From NCBI RefSeq assembly GCF_042453785.1, contig NC_091673.1, positions 2,053,501 through 2,117,500 of the forward strand: a DNA stretch of 64,000 bases. Direction: 5' to 3'. Within the stretch, counting starts at the first letter, position 1. Each line of letters begins with the position of its first letter. Shown here piece after piece: positions 23,101 through 34,460 of this stretch. The position numbers and the translations under genes were made by a program. Source of the stretch: Malus domestica (lineage: Eukaryota > Streptophyta > Magnoliopsida > Rosales > Rosaceae). The notes under the pieces were generated by a model. It ran no database searches, was not told where the DNA came from, and worked only from the letters and a program-made list of their open reading frames with translations.

Positions 23101-23393
23101 AATCATACAGATCATGTCCCGTAAGTCACTACAAGATTTTTTTCTTTTCTTTTTTCCTGCATATGCAGTGGATAAAATGCACCATAAGATCAACTGAAAC
23201 CGATCATACGAAGAATTTAATCATAATATAGGAAAAGGTTTAGCATGTATCAGAACTTTATGTTAGGTTTTATGTCATCGTCATCGATCTTAATGTCGAA
23301 GATAACGTGTAGCAAACCACTTGGATTTCATGAGCTGTTGGTTTGTGTTGTTGACAGGCAATTCTTCAACAATTAATGGATCGTCAAAAGTAG

Positions 23394-24807
23394 AGTGCAT
23401 GGCGCAAGGGAGCTGCTTCATGTCTATCATAATCGCAAGGCGTGTAATCTCTACCATTGTTTCACATCAAACACAAACAAGCAAGACTTGCTTTGTTTTC
23501 TTTCTTTTTTCTGTTTTTTTTTTTTTTGTCAAACAATATATTTTGTTAGATTAACCACGAAAGAATTCGAATCCATGTCGTCATGCAAAGACTCAACTTG
23601 TTTTGATGCCGACATGCAAGACTTGCTTTTTAATACCCATTTTTTGGAGGAGCTATCGATGTAGGGCATACTACAACCATACAATCTTATGGTGTATATT
23701 AAGGGTGCGTGTACCTCAGTGTATCACATCACATGCAAACAATCATCTTTTCAACTCGTTGAATTTGACGGTATCACTTTTACCTTTTAGAGTGTAGAAT
23801 GTTTATCACCGTCAGATGTGTGACATATATGATCAAATAAAGGAGGACACTTGGGGTTAGTTTGTCGTAATTCATAAAATTCTGAATAGTACAATTACAG
23901 TATTTGTTTGGTGAGGTATAAATACAATCTAATGAGATGTTACTGATATTCTCAGTCACCTCGTTTTATTTTTTGAGCCTTCATTCTCATCATTAGGTTG
24001 CGTGGTAGTCTTATTTTCGATTACCGGTGTTAAAATATGAGTCTTTAACTAAAGTAGTTTCATAAAATAATTGGATAACATGGTTCGTCTAAACAATTAT
24101 GAATTTAGTTGATTTTAAATCGAGTTAATTTTTGAAGTGTGAAATATAAAATAAACTGATTTGTTTTTGTTTTTTAAGTCAAGCGATATCGTTAGTAAGT
24201 TAAATGTTAGATTAGTCACCGACAAGATTTAAACCTACGTTATTATGTAAAGACCAATACTTTTCACCACTGTAGTAAAAGACCACTTGCAAAATAAATA
24301 AATGGATTATTAAATAACGAAAGTGTGTAAATGAGAAGTTGCTAACATTCCCTTTGCATGTGGATAACGGAAAGGGATCCTCTTCGGATCCCTTCCACTA
24401 AGGTCTTGGGATCCATCAATTCGAATTCTTAAAATTTGATCAAATAGCTACAAATAAGGACCTACGTTAAAAGTTATAAATTTTTTAACTGTTTAATCAA
24501 AGAAACTTAGTGGAAGGGATCCGGATCCCCCGTGGATAACGGGAGAATCGGTGAAGTGTAAAACCCAACAGTAAACTTGAAATTCAGATTACCAAGTCGG
24601 CAAGTCCTCTGTTTTGGGTTTGGGCTCGGGTCCGCAATACACTAGCCACCATGGCTGCTTCCACCGCTTTCCCCAAGCTCACTTCGATCTGAGCCGCCCA
24701 ATAAACCTCCACCAACGTCGAGCTCACTCAAAACCCAAAACCCAAACCCCCCTCCCCCACCCCCTCTCTCCGATCCTCCGCCTCCGGATGAGTCGCCTCT
24801 CCACTCA
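23394..24807. other. Intergenic region ORC4 copy to PPR gene
   Basis: No gene supported. It has AT-rich sequence, a poly-T run near 23515-23527, a small duplication of GCAAGACTTGCTTT (about 23481 and 23617) and a MITE at 24373-24533. The last 150 bases before 24808 are pyrimidine-rich and probably the PPR leader. Confidence 0.55.
24373..24533. mobile_element. Small MITE with GGATCC-type ends (family B)
   Basis: The left end reads GGATCCTCTTCGGATCCCTT and the right, reverse-complemented, reads GGGGATCCGGATCCCTT; both run on into CCACTAAG. The core is AAATTTGATCAAATAGCT...AGTTATAAATTTTTTAACTG. A related but diverged copy lies at about 29145-29325. Confidence 0.6.
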
Positions 24808-26976
24808 ATGACCCTCTGCGCCAGAGCTTCAAAAGCTTTAGCCGCCACTGCCTCAGCCGTACACCACCGTCCTCTCAAGGTACGCCGTTTCTCCCCCCTC
24901 TCTGGGTCTTTCCGCAACTGCTCCTCCACTACTTCCCTACCCACCGCAGCTTTCTCCGAGACTCAATACCGGGACCTTATTTTCGACACCATTGACGAAA
25001 AGCCCTGGGCTTTTTGCAACTCCAAGTGGGTCTCCGATCGTTTCCAAGCTGTTATTGTCGACCCCGACTTGTTTATTCGAGTCCTCGTCGAGATTAGGAC
25101 CCGACCCAGGATCGCTCTGAGGTTCTTCCGATGGGTCGAGGGCCAACCGGGTCTTAAAAGATCCGAGTTTGCCTTCTGTGTGATTCTTGAGATTCTGGCT
25201 CACAACAATTTGATGAGGCCGGCGTATTGGGTTATGGAGAGGGTGATTAGTGTAAATATGCATGGGATTGTGGATATTTTGATTAATGAGTATATGTTTT
25301 CGAAAGTTTCGTTGAAGCTTCTCGATCTCTTGTTCTGGGTTTATACGAAAAAATTGATGCTTGAGCAATGTCTGTCGATTTTCGATAAGATGATTCGAAA
25401 CCGGTTGTTGCCGGACGTGAAGAACTGCAATAGGGTTCTTAGGATACTTAGAAATAAACACCTTGTGACTAGAGCTAAAGAGGTTTACAGAATGATGGGT
25501 GAGGCTGGGATTAAGCCGACGATTGTTACCTATAATACTATGTTGGATTCCTTCTGCAAGGAAGGGGAAGTGCAACAAGCACTTGAACTTTTGTCAGAAA
25601 TGCAAAAGAGAGGATGTTTTCCGAACGATGTAACGTATAATGTGTTGATCAATGGGCTGTCAAAGAAAGGGGAGCTGGAGCAGGCCAAGGGACTGATCAA
25701 GGAAATGATGAAAGCAGGGTTAAGGATTACAGCATTCACTTATAACCCTTTGATTTGCGGGTATTGTAACAAAGGTCTGCTTGAAGAGGCATTATCTCTT
25801 GAGAAAGAGATGGTAATTAAAGGAGCGAATCCCACCGTGGCTACTTATAATTCGTTAATGTATGGCCTCTGCAAGTGGGGAAGAATGACTGATGCCAGGG
25901 ATCAGTTTTCCAATATGTTAAATAGAAATATAGTGCCGGATATAGTTTCATACAACACTCTAATCTACGGGTACTGTAGATTAGGGAACTTGGGGGATGC
26001 TTTCATATTGTTTGATGAGTTGAGGCATAGGACTTTCACTCCTACTATCGTCACCTATAACACACTTATGGATGGCCTTTGCAGATCTGGAGACTTGGCT
26101 GTTGCTGGGCAGCTTAAAAAAGAAATGACCAATCAAGGAATTTGCCCTGATGTTTTTACATATACCATCTTGGTAAATGGGTCTTGCAATGCGGGAAATT
26201 TATCGATGGCTAAAGAGTTATTTGATGAGATGTTGCGTAAAGGAGTGGAGCCAGATCGATTTGCATACAATACTCGAATAGTGGGGGAATTGAGGCTTGG
26301 TGACCCGTCCAAGGCATTTAGCATGCAAGAAGAAATACAAGCAAGGGGTTTCCCTCCTGATTTGTTCACATACAATATTTTTGTGAATGGGATATGTAAA
26401 TTGGGCAATTTAGATGAAGCATATACGTTGTTGCAGAAAATGGTACGTGATGGTATTGTTCCAGATCATATAACATATACTAGCATGATTCATGCTCACC
26501 TGGAAAGTGGCCAGCTCATGAAGGCGAGAGAGGTGTTCTATGAGATGCTAAACAAAGGTTTGTCTCCTTCGGTGATAACTTACACGGTATTGATTCATGC
26601 ACATGCGGCTAAGGGGAGACTAGAACTGGCATATATGTACTTCTCAGAGATGCAAGAGAAGCGTATTTGGCCAAATGTGGTCACCTATAATGCTCTGATA
26701 AATGGTCTCTGTAAAGTGATGAGAATGGATCAGGCTTACGAGTATTTTACTGAGATGGAGGAGAAAGGAATAGCTCCAAATAAGTATACATACACTATTT
26801 TAATAAATGAGAACTGCAACATGGGCAATTGGAAGGAGGCTTTGAGGTTGTATAAGCAGATGCTTGACAGAGTGATCGAGCCTGATTCTTGTACACACAG
26901 TGCACTTTTTAAGCATCTAGACAAAGACTTTCAACTGCATGCAGTTCGATACCTTGAGAGTTTAATTTCAAGCTAG
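24808..26976 (+). CDS. P-class PPR protein, At1g22960-like, mitochondrial
   Basis: Single intronless frame of 722 residues. Pentatricopeptide repeat proteins bind organellar RNA in a sequence-specific way and act in its processing, stability or translation. The N-terminus (MTLCARASKALAATASAVHH) is Arg/Ser/Ala-rich, as for mitochondrial import. From about residue 200 to the end there are about 14 tandem 35-residue repeats; the VTYNTMLDSFCKEGEVQQAL, VTYNVLINGLSKKGELEQA and VSYNTLIYGYCRLGNLGDA type motifs are regular. No E, DYW or SMR domain follows. The closing segment, IEPDSCTHSALFKHLDKD then YLESLISS, and the overall length match Arabidopsis At1g22960 as I recall it. The ATG at 24808 is the first in frame; an out-of-frame ATG at 24788 precedes it by 20 bases and opens a 7-codon frame. 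The RNA target is unknown. Confidence 0.92.
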   Translation: MTLCARASKALAATASAVHHRPLKVRRFSPLSGSFRNCSSTTSLPTAAFSETQYRDLIFDTIDEKPWAFCNSKWVSDRFQAVIVDPDLFIRVLVEIRTRPRIALRFFRWVEGQPGLKRSEFAFCVILEILAHNNLMRPAYWVMERVISVNMHGIVDILINEYMFSKVSLKLLDLLFWVYTKKLMLEQCLSIFDKMIRNRLLPDVKNCNRVLRILRNKHLVTRAKEVYRMMGEAGIKPTIVTYNTMLDSFCKEGEVQQALELLSEMQKRGCFPNDVTYNVLINGLSKKGELEQAKGLIKEMMKAGLRITAFTYNPLICGYCNKGLLEEALSLEKEMVIKGANPTVATYNSLMYGLCKWGRMTDARDQFSNMLNRNIVPDIVSYNTLIYGYCRLGNLGDAFILFDELRHRTFTPTIVTYNTLMDGLCRSGDLAVAGQLKKEMTNQGICPDVFTYTILVNGSCNAGNLSMAKELFDEMLRKGVEPDRFAYNTRIVGELRLGDPSKAFSMQEEIQARGFPPDLFTYNIFVNGICKLGNLDEAYTLLQKMVRDGIVPDHITYTSMIHAHLESGQLMKAREVFYEMLNKGLSPSVITYTVLIHAHAAKGRLELAYMYFSEMQEKRIWPNVVTYNALINGLCKVMRMDQAYEYFTEMEEKGIAPNKYTYTILINENCNMGNWKEALRLYKQMLDRVIEPDSCTHSALFKHLDKDFQLHAVRYLESLISS

Positions 26977-29144
26977 TGAAGGAACTGCTCGTTTTTAAGA
27001 ATTGATGAGGCTATTGGTGGTGTTCAAGGTTTCTCAGCTGATTATTCAAAGAGTGGCATGAGATATTAAGAGGGATTTCTCAACTCTGAGAGAAAGCTAT
27101 TGTGTTAAACCACTTGGCAAATTCTCTTGAGTTATAGTGCAAGTAAGATATCTTCTTTCAATGTTTGCTTCCGAATAGCACATTCTCAAACTTTTAATAT
27201 TCTTCTTGGCTTGACAGCTTTCCTGGTTTAATGTTACAGGTGACTTGCTAAATAGGGTTGCTGATGGTGATTGGTGAGTTTGGCAAACCTGTAACTTGAA
27301 AGGTTGAGTCCATATTTACCTCATTTTTGTGCCGTTTCTAACTTTAGAAGAATATACTCGAAACCAGTTGAATTGGATTATTGATTTTTTTAACTATCAG
27401 AAACCATTTTTTTCGGAAGAGTCAACATCCGAGTGTACAGATAAACTCTCAAGTGTATCATATTGTTCCAAATAAAATATCTGACAAGATTATTGGTTCA
27501 TTCTTTTGCTCCTTATTTTGTTTCATGAGGTAATAGGGAAGATCGAAGTGCTGCCATGTTCTGTATTGTTGTAACGAATATGGGTTTTGTCCAGTTTAAA
27601 ATCAGATGTATTACTTTTTGTTTTTAAAATAAGAGTTTCATTTGGTACTGAGCAGATAGTGAAAATTTAACTTCTTCTAGTTTATCCAATTCAGCTTGAA
27701 ATATCGGTTAGTGTTCCTGTAGTGTTATCTTGGACAGCCTTCCTGTAACCATTATTTGTTTCTCAGCCAGTCTCAAATGATCTTGTTCACGCTTCATCTT
27801 CTGTGAGCATCACAGCCTCCGTTGATCTTCTTTCAAAAAAACCCAATGGATGCTGTGATGTTGTTGGAGGTTTTACGCACATCATGTTTGCCCTGTCTTT
27901 TCGATTATTTCCGACATGCACAATATGTGTCAAGTAGAACTTCAACTTGAAACAAAACAGCCACCACTTTTGGTTACCTTTCCGGGCAGAAATGAATACA
28001 GGATTGTTGGTCTGCATCTCCTTGGTTGCTGCACTTGTATGCAGCGTGAACAAGATGTTGGCAAAGGTACATGATGCCGAAGAGTTTCACTTGGCACACA
28101 CTCACTTTCTAATTTATAATCGCCTCTTTTGTTCTTTTTTATGAGTATTTTGGTTTAGCAATGTTGTATAGAGGAATGTTGTTTATATGCTAATTGGTTA
28201 TTAATTATGCACTTAACGTTGAACAGCAACGTGCGAAAAGTCCAAATTCGAATCGTTCAATCCGATGCCTATCGTAATCCGACAAGGGGAAAGCGATTGG
28301 ATAATCGACATGGTAAACACCGGTCGTGCTTAGGTTTACTAATTGTTTCAACTGAAGAGTGTTTAGTTTAAGAGAAGTAGTTCTTGTCTCACTATGTTTG
28401 ACGGACACATTTCATAACTCTCCCTCTGGATTTGCTTGTTTGTTGCCTTTTGTATGCGGAGCATCCATCACTAACCTCCAGTTCCTCTCTCCTGCTACTT
28501 CAGCCGTTTCTTGACTGCGCTGATGTAGAAATCCCGACGTTGGCCGACGCCGCCAGCGGGTTAGATTTGTCCGGCACTTGGATGCAGAAGAATACTGATG
28601 AGAGTTTGAGTTCACGCTGTAACTTGGCACTGGAGAATACTTGGACCCCAAGAATTTACTTCAGGATGCAGTGGAAAATTGACCACTGCTCGTCTTGTGG
28701 TAATTCACCTTCTGCGAGGCAATTCCATATTTGTAGATGACGAGATGTGTTGCCAATAAAAAATGAGTACATTAATACTTATTTAATAATCCAATCATCA
28801 GTCACGTCATATAGTTTACAAAATATAAATGATCTCCCTAATATTAGCCTTTGTACTAAACATATGCAATTTTGTTTGATTTTTGTAATTAGACGCTTCT
28901 TGGACTTCAAAGTCCATATACAACACCCTGCCCGTCTTATGATGCTGATCATATCAGATTGTGGAAAATGGCTACAATACTCATAAGTTTTACGTTTACG
29001 TACTTTCACCATCTGACGTCAAATATGATATTGGATTGGCATTTGACCGTACAAATGGTACAAGTTTGTGGTATTTGCAAGCAAATTGTGAAATAATTTC
29101 CCCGCACGCCTATTTCCTTCTTTGCACACTTCCTTTTTAGGCGT

Positions 29145-29325
29145 CATCTAGGGAATCCTTTCCACCAAATCACTTAATATGGACCCTTGAAATTTAATCA
29201 AACGGTTAAAGTTATTATAACTTTTAAAGGGACCTCCTGTTTTTAACCGTTTGATCAAATTTCAAAAGTCCGGATTGATTGATTGGGTAGATTTGCTAGA
29301 AGGGATCTGTAGATGATCCATTTCC
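29145..29325. repeat. Diverged family-B-like MITE
   Basis: The inner halves are inverted repeats: TTGAAATTTAATCAAACGGTTAAA versus TTTAACCGTTTGATCAAATTT. The flanks read GGGAATCCTTTCCACCAAATC and AGAAGGGATCTGTAGATGATCC. Related in plan to the element at 24.4 kb. Confidence 0.55.
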
Positions 29326-29451
29326 ATCATCTAGAATTATTTCAAAGTAAAATCAATGGCCAAAAATAAAATGACGGTGTGCAAAGAATATCAGTGTGGG
29401 GTCAGATATAGAAGTGGGCCTCTCAAAGTGTAGAAAAAAACAAAGGAATAC

Positions 29452-29597
29452 TAATGAAAATGGTTTGAAAACTTTGAATTTTACAATAAGGACAAAATAA
29501 AGGGTAAAATGAATAGTATCAAGATTGACTTTTTAGTGTAAAAATGTGGTTTTTCATTAAAGTGAACAATATCGGGAGTTTTTCATTAAAGTTCCAA
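29452..29597. repeat. MITE-like element, family C, copy 1
   Basis: Contains ACAATAAGGACAAAATAAAG, GACTTTTTAGTGTAAAA and AGTTTTTCATTAAAGTTCC. The same phrases occur in reverse complement at 36482-36630, so two members of one family lie in opposite orientation in this window. Confidence 0.65.
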
Positions 29598-30779
29598 AAA
29601 AAACAAAGGTAACTAAAAACAAGAATCAAACCTATTGGTTAATGTTGGTTTAGGTTACAGAAAGTTTAGAAAGAATTGTTTGTTTTTATTAATAATGCAT
29701 TAAAATCAAAGCATGATTAACCGGAGACTACGAATATCAAATCCTACATTAATGCAAGCCACTCGCTCCTGTCATCCCTTAAAACCACCACATCCAGCTC
29801 ACTTTGTATTTACACGGTTTTTTTGTGTTGAATTTGAAACATAGGGTATGTAAATTATAATGGGCAAAACTTGTTTGATATGGTTTTTGAAATGATTAAA
29901 AGTGTTTTATGACGTTATAAGTACCTCTAACTTCGTATAGCAAAAAAAGTTAAAACTGCTTATTGGGTCATAAAAGTGTTTTATGAAGACATACCGAGTG
30001 TCTTTAAAAATTAAAATTTAATGTGTTTCTAATTAAAACGCTTATAACAAAAAGACACTTGTGTGTTTCTTATAAAAGCAATTCAAAATGAGCTAGCATC
30101 AAACTCAAAATAAAATATATCGTGTTCACGCATTCATGTGGGTGGAACATCAATCCCATTTAACCAAGTAGAAATAAAACACTTATGTTTGCATTTTCAA
30201 TCTACCCAAGGGATTGTCAAGTGGAAAGAAAGCAAAGGTTTGGAAATCCTAACCCAAGCTTGAACTCTCATGGTTACATTTTTTGGACCACCAGCTTTAC
30301 TTTGGCGTGTTGTTTGACCCGAAGGCTGAAAATATGTTGCCATTCCATGTAAGATCGGAGTTGCATGATTATAAAAATTAGTCGATCATCGATGTGTAGC
30401 AGGATACTTCCTACATTAAAAAACATAAAATAAGACAAAATAAAAACATGAGAAGAACAAAAGAAAAGTGTATGACAAAGCATTTATACCCTAACCCTTT
30501 TGTCTGCTTTGTGAAATCGATCAAACCTATGTGTTGTTTAGCACTCAAAATTTTGGGGAATCAAAAACTTAACCTTCAACAAATACAAGGCAGATCTTTG
30601 AGATGTACAATTACGACTCCTAATAACAAGGTTTCCTTCCTCTTTTTTTCCTCTCACTTTTCCTAACTTTTTCCGTCCACAAACAATTATTTAAACATCT
30701 CCTTCCCCATTTCCAAATTTCAACTTTTCTTCCAACCAAAACAAAAAAAATAAAAAATAAAGAATAAAAAATTTATGCC

Positions 30780-32633
30780 ATGGCCACCTTCTCTCATCCT
30801 GCCTACTTCCCTGTAAGGCGTTCTTCCTGCAGAGATAGCTATGAACCCATTAAGCAAAACCTGAGCAATATCAAGATCGATGGAACTTCCAAGAAACCCG
30901 CAAACAAAGTTGAAATGGCCGGTGTGGCAACCACTTCCATTTCCATGACTTTATTAGGAAATGGCTACGTGACTGAGCAGCAAGCCCGACAGAACATTCC
31001 GACAACCAAGCAGTCCGTTGATCATTTCCGACAAGGGTTCAGCATCGAAGGTGGCGTGGGGTACAGGCAGAGGGTTGTCATCAGGTCCTATGAGGTCGGG
31101 CCGGATAAAACTGCGACACTTGAGAGCGTCCTCAATCTGCTGCAGGTGATATAATTAATCAATCCAAGTTATGTGAAGATTGTGTTGCATTGTTTGGAAA
31201 GTACGGATTTTTTTTTTTCCTCCGGTATGATGCAGGAAACTGCATTGAATCATGTGTGGATGTCTGGACTCCTGAGTGATGGATTTGGAGCAACACATGA
31301 AATGATGAGGAATGATCTTATTTGGGTTGTGTCCAGAATGCAAGTTCAAGTTGACCAGTATCCAATTTGGTATGTCCAATCATCGCCTTTTCTTTTGATT
31401 CGAGCAATATTCTAAACTAATCTAACGCAAACCCGGAGTTGTTCTCTTTTTGCTATAATCTTTAAAGCTAGGAAGTAGGACTCTTTGCAGCATGAAACAA
31501 ATTTCAAGCAAAAAAATGTGACAATCACATCCTGCAGGGGAGAGGTACTGGAAATCGACACTTGGGTTCAAGCATCAGGGAAGAATGGTATGAAGCGAGA
31601 CTGGTTGATCCGAAGCCAAGCCACGGGCCATGTTTTCGCTCGTGCGACCAGGTGTTGTAGAATTTCTTCAAACTTCCAATCACTTTCATGATCTCCTCAC
31701 GAATGATTTATTTCAGTCTTGTCATTGATTAATCATGGTTGTACAAAACGTGGAACAGCACCTGGGTGATGATGAACCGGAAAACTAGGCGTCTTTCGAA
31801 AATGCCAGAGGGAGTGAGGGGTGAGATTGCACCTTGGTTCATAGAGAAGCAGGCAATCACAGACGATGTCCCTGAGAAAATCATCAAGTTGGACAACAAC
31901 GCTAAGTATGTCAACAGCGATCTGAAGGTAATGTTTCGTGTCCAAATTACTCCAACGTCTCAAAGCTACATCCATATACAGTTAAGAGAATCGAGAATAT
32001 GCTGAATATGGAATTTCTTATTACTTGGTAGCCCAAGAGAAGTGATTTGGACATGAACCGCCATGTCAACAATGTCAAGTATGTAAAATGGATGCTTGAG
32101 GTAAATATTGTCTTTCTCCCCTCTCTAATTAAAGGCATGTTTGGCACTGCTTCTGAAAGGGTTAAAAGCGTTTTCTAACCATGTTTGACAGAAAAACTTT
32201 AAGTGCTTCCTACAGAAGTAGTTCTAAACGGTCACTTGTGTTTTCTTACCATAATTAAATCTTAATTAACTGACTTAATCTTTGTTTTCGACAGACGATT
32301 CCTGACGATATTTTGGAGTCTCACCAACTGACTGGAATCACACTAGAATACAGAAGGGAATGTGGGAGTTCAGATATAGTTCAATCGCTTTGCAATCCAG
32401 AAGATGGAATGTTCATAGAGAGACCGAAACAAGAGAATCAAAGTTTGCTGGATGGATTTTCTCTGGCAGCTGGAATTCTTGAGAACGGCGGGTTTTTGGG
32501 CTCCTTTGAGAAGCAACAATTGAGATATACACATCTCCTCCAAACAAATGGGAACCTTAAAGATGAAGAGATTGTTCGAGGACGGACTGTTTGGAAGAAA
32601 AAACCAGAGCCCTCCCCATTTGCTTCTATGTAG
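30780..32633 (+). CDS. FATB-like acyl-ACP thioesterase, plastid
   Basis: Releases fatty acids from acyl carrier protein, ending plastid fatty acid synthesis; FATB members prefer saturated chains. Exons: 30780..31145, 31236..31369, 31538..31651, 31759..31927, 32032..32100, 32295..32633; 396 residues, all junctions in frame. Two hot-dog domains are recognisable: ESVLNLLQETALNHV and GATHEMMRNDLIWVV in the first; SDLDMNRHVNNVKYVKWMLE in the second, with the Asp-x-Asn-x-His catalytic residues, then ITLEYRRECG with the Glu-Cys pair. The N-terminus lacks the hydrophobic LPDWSMLLAAITTIF-type anchor and the tryptophan-rich stretch of standard FATB, so this is a shorter, divergent member. An ATG at 30775, five bases upstream in another frame, opens a 13-codon frame overlapping the start; the main ATG (CCATGGCC) has the better context. 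Chain-length specificity is not predictable here. Confidence 0.88.
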
Positions 32634-33244
32634 AAAATTTGAATTAGAAAAAGGGGTTTAGAAGCTTGTCCTCTAAGAAATGGGATGGCCTGAATACTAA
32701 AGGGCCTGTTGTGGATAAGGGTAACAGAAAACAAGCAACATCATGGATTCTAAGGAGAGTGAAGAAGAAAAAAAAAAGACAAAAACAGAGCCAAGGATCT
32801 TTCATTGTTTCCGATCTTGCTAGCTTCATCGAGGCTGAATGACAATCCTAATAAACGAGCCAGATGTGTAAATGACGAGTCATCGAAAAAAGGTAACAGA
32901 AAACCAGCAGCATCATGGATTCTACGGAGAGAGAAATAAATGTAATGTGTGGTCATGAAAGTAAGAACGTTCACCTTAAGCCTAACAGGGGTACATTGAT
33001 TTTGATTAAAAGGAGTCGTTTCATTTCATTTGGGTCTGTAATTTGTATAGCCATTGTCGTAATACTATTTGGTAAAGAATAATTGTAATTTGTAAATTCC
33101 ATCATTGAAATTGTTTACAGAACATACTTTTACGGTTACCATTTTCAATTTCCACTCGAGGGACGGGCTAGTTAAGAGAATTCTCAAGCCGGATATAACC
33201 AATATGGAGTCGGGTGGTAAAAAATATAAATCTTCCATAATATA
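32634..33244. other. Intergenic region downstream of FATB
   Basis: Contains the probable FATB 3' UTR and two partial repeats of a short unit (CAGAAAACAAGCAACATCATGGATTCTAAGGAGAG at about 32726 and a similar copy at 32895). No gene seen. Confidence 0.5.
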
Positions 33245-33607
33245 GGCTTTTTATATTAGCACCCTACAAAATGTTGAATGCACCCCACATTAAAATTTAA
33301 TATTAAATGACATATTTACCTCACTATGCAATAACAATTTTAACCTTATTAGGTTTAAAAAAAAAATTCTAAATACACCCTGTTTATGCATAAAATCAGT
33401 GAGGACTTTGGTACAACAGAAAGTGTTAAGTTTGTGACCTTCGCTAGATTGCTCCGGTCACTAGTGTGGATAAGTATGTAAATGGATAGAGACAGGGAAG
33501 CAAACACAAGATGTACGTGGTTCACCCAGATTGGCTACGTCCACGGAGTAGAGGAGTTCTCATTAATTGTGAAGGGTTTACAGAAGTACATAGGTTCAAG
33601 CTCTTCT

Positions 33608-33817
33608 TTAGTGAGTACTAGTGAATGATTTAGCATTCAGGACAAGATCCTCGATGTTTCTCTTCCCGGAAAGCTTGGCGAAGAGGCCAGGCCAGTAAGA
33701 CTCGACAGGGACATTGGCAACTTTCACCAAGGTTGCAATCTTCTCGGCAGTGACGGGGATGCCTTCGTCATGGAGGATCAGAGTGGCGTAGGTGCAAGCA
33801 AGCTCTGAAGCCGACAT
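33608..33817 (-). pseudogene. 60S acidic ribosomal protein P1, 5' fragment
   Basis: Readable from the ATG at 33817: [19 protein letters not shown], then [27 protein letters not shown] and RNIEDLVLN, the N-terminal dimerisation domain of plant P1. Similarity stops after VLN and the frame runs on as AKSFTSTH to a stop. The Ala-rich hinge and the acidic DDDMGFSLFD-type tail of P1 are absent. Sequence upstream of the ATG (33818-33930) has TATATACC and a leader-like stretch with a tandem 37-bp duplication, so some 5' flanking DNA seems to be included. It lies in a repeat-rich region, within the candidate composite element. Confidence 0.8.
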
Positions 33818-33856
33818 CGTTTTTTATCGAACTGAGGGAGATAAGGTATATAAGAT

Positions 33857-33928
33857 TGAGGGCTCTCTTTTGCTAAGGTTTTCTGGAAAAGATTGAGGGC
33901 TCTCTTTTGCTAAGGTTTTCTGGAAAAG
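33857..33928. repeat. Tandem 37-bp duplication upstream of the P1 fragment
   Basis: GATTGAGGGCTCTCTTTTGC plus TAAGGTTTTCTGGAAAA occurs twice in succession. Confidence 0.9.
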
Positions 33929-34031
33929 CCCAAAGATGGAGGTTTTGGGTTCTTGCAGATTCACGGCGAGGGTGAAAATTGAGAGAGAATTGACACAACT
34001 TTTCGTATCGATTCCCACAGATGGCGCCAAA

Positions 34032-34460
34032 TGTTGATGCACAAAACCGGAGGTCTTGGAACAACGTAAATCCGACCGTGAATCTGCAAGAAAGTAAATA
34101 ACACAAGATCTATCGTGGTTCACCCCAAGGTTTGGGCTACGTCCACACTGATTATTGTATTTCTGAGGGAGAAAGAGCTTTGAATATGAGAGTGAGAGCT
34201 TTGAGAGAGCTTAGAGCTTAGGGGATGTGAGGAGGCTTTTAAGGCTTAGGGTTTGTGAGGGTGAGAGGGCCCTTTTATAGAATAAGGGCTCCTCCCCTTT
34301 TTACATATTTGTCTCTTTATTACATAATTATATTTGAATTCCCCGAGTATTTATACGAGGTCTAAATACGGAGGCCCTAAGTATGGTATAAACAGTAGTC
34401 CCCCAAGTCTTCAATCAAGAGAGTCTTTTGGTTGGAGACTTGAAATTCAGTCCATGTGTG
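34032..34460 (+). repeat. Left arm of a long inverted repeat
   Basis: Begins TGTTGATGCACAAAACC and includes TGGTTCACCCCAAGGTTTGG, GGGCTACGTCCACACTGATT, a TTTTATAGAATAAGGGCTC phrase and ACAGTAGTCCCCCAAGTCTT. The reverse complement of 35334-35782 follows it closely along its whole length. Its start with TG and the conserved layout suggest an LTR-type sequence. Confidence 0.85.

Larger units (their letters stand above)
19119..23393 (+). pseudogene. ORC4: Origin recognition complex subunit 4, broken copy
   Basis: Retains the full plant ORC4 exon plan: 19119..19232, 20125..20215, 20307..20363, 20476..20523, 20624..20674, 20764..20807, 20881..20944, 21532..21618, 21756..21847, 21957..22038, 22169..22254, 22358..22467, 22653..22744, 22813..22877, 22969..23120, 23358..23393. 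Conserved parts: MARENPAEKALSLLRSRLC; Walker A LLLGPRGSGKTA; Walker B-like IIFVLDEFDLFA; SRFSHRKPLFLPP; LKRLEVKE-like CMKRLEVKE. Lesions: the CT run in exon 1 shifts the frame before the SDDSNY segment; exon 13 reads RLEVKE then TAG and has also lost one base, so the following NSYNFN-like segment and VMKE are out of frame; exon 15 has an 8-nt net insertion forming a perfect palindrome and ends early. Splice sites look intact, so this is a recently decayed duplicated gene, not a retrocopy. A functional paralogue should exist elsewhere. Assembly error is a less likely alternative. Confidence 0.85.
26977..30779. other. Long intergenic region PPR to FATB
   Basis: 3.8 kb with no gene I can support. 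Three MITE-like segments are visible (29145-29325, 29452-29597, about 29865-30090). A plus-strand frame at 28432-28740 contains GLDLSGTWMQKNTDE, which has a protein-like look, but no extended similarity or splice structure supports it. Pyrimidine-rich sequence at 30640-30735 is probably the FATB leader or core promoter. Confidence 0.5.

Noticed and set aside
24937-25578. 213-codon minus-strand frame
   Set aside because: It is the antisense shadow of the PPR gene.
28432-28740. 103-codon plus-strand frame with GLDLSGTWMQKNTDE
   Set aside because: Some protein-like wording, but I cannot assign a family, exon structure or start; kept only as a remark in the intergenic entry.
33608-33817. Functional ribosomal protein P1 gene
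   Set aside because: Only the N-terminal domain is present; hinge and acidic C-terminus are missing and the similarity ends abruptly.
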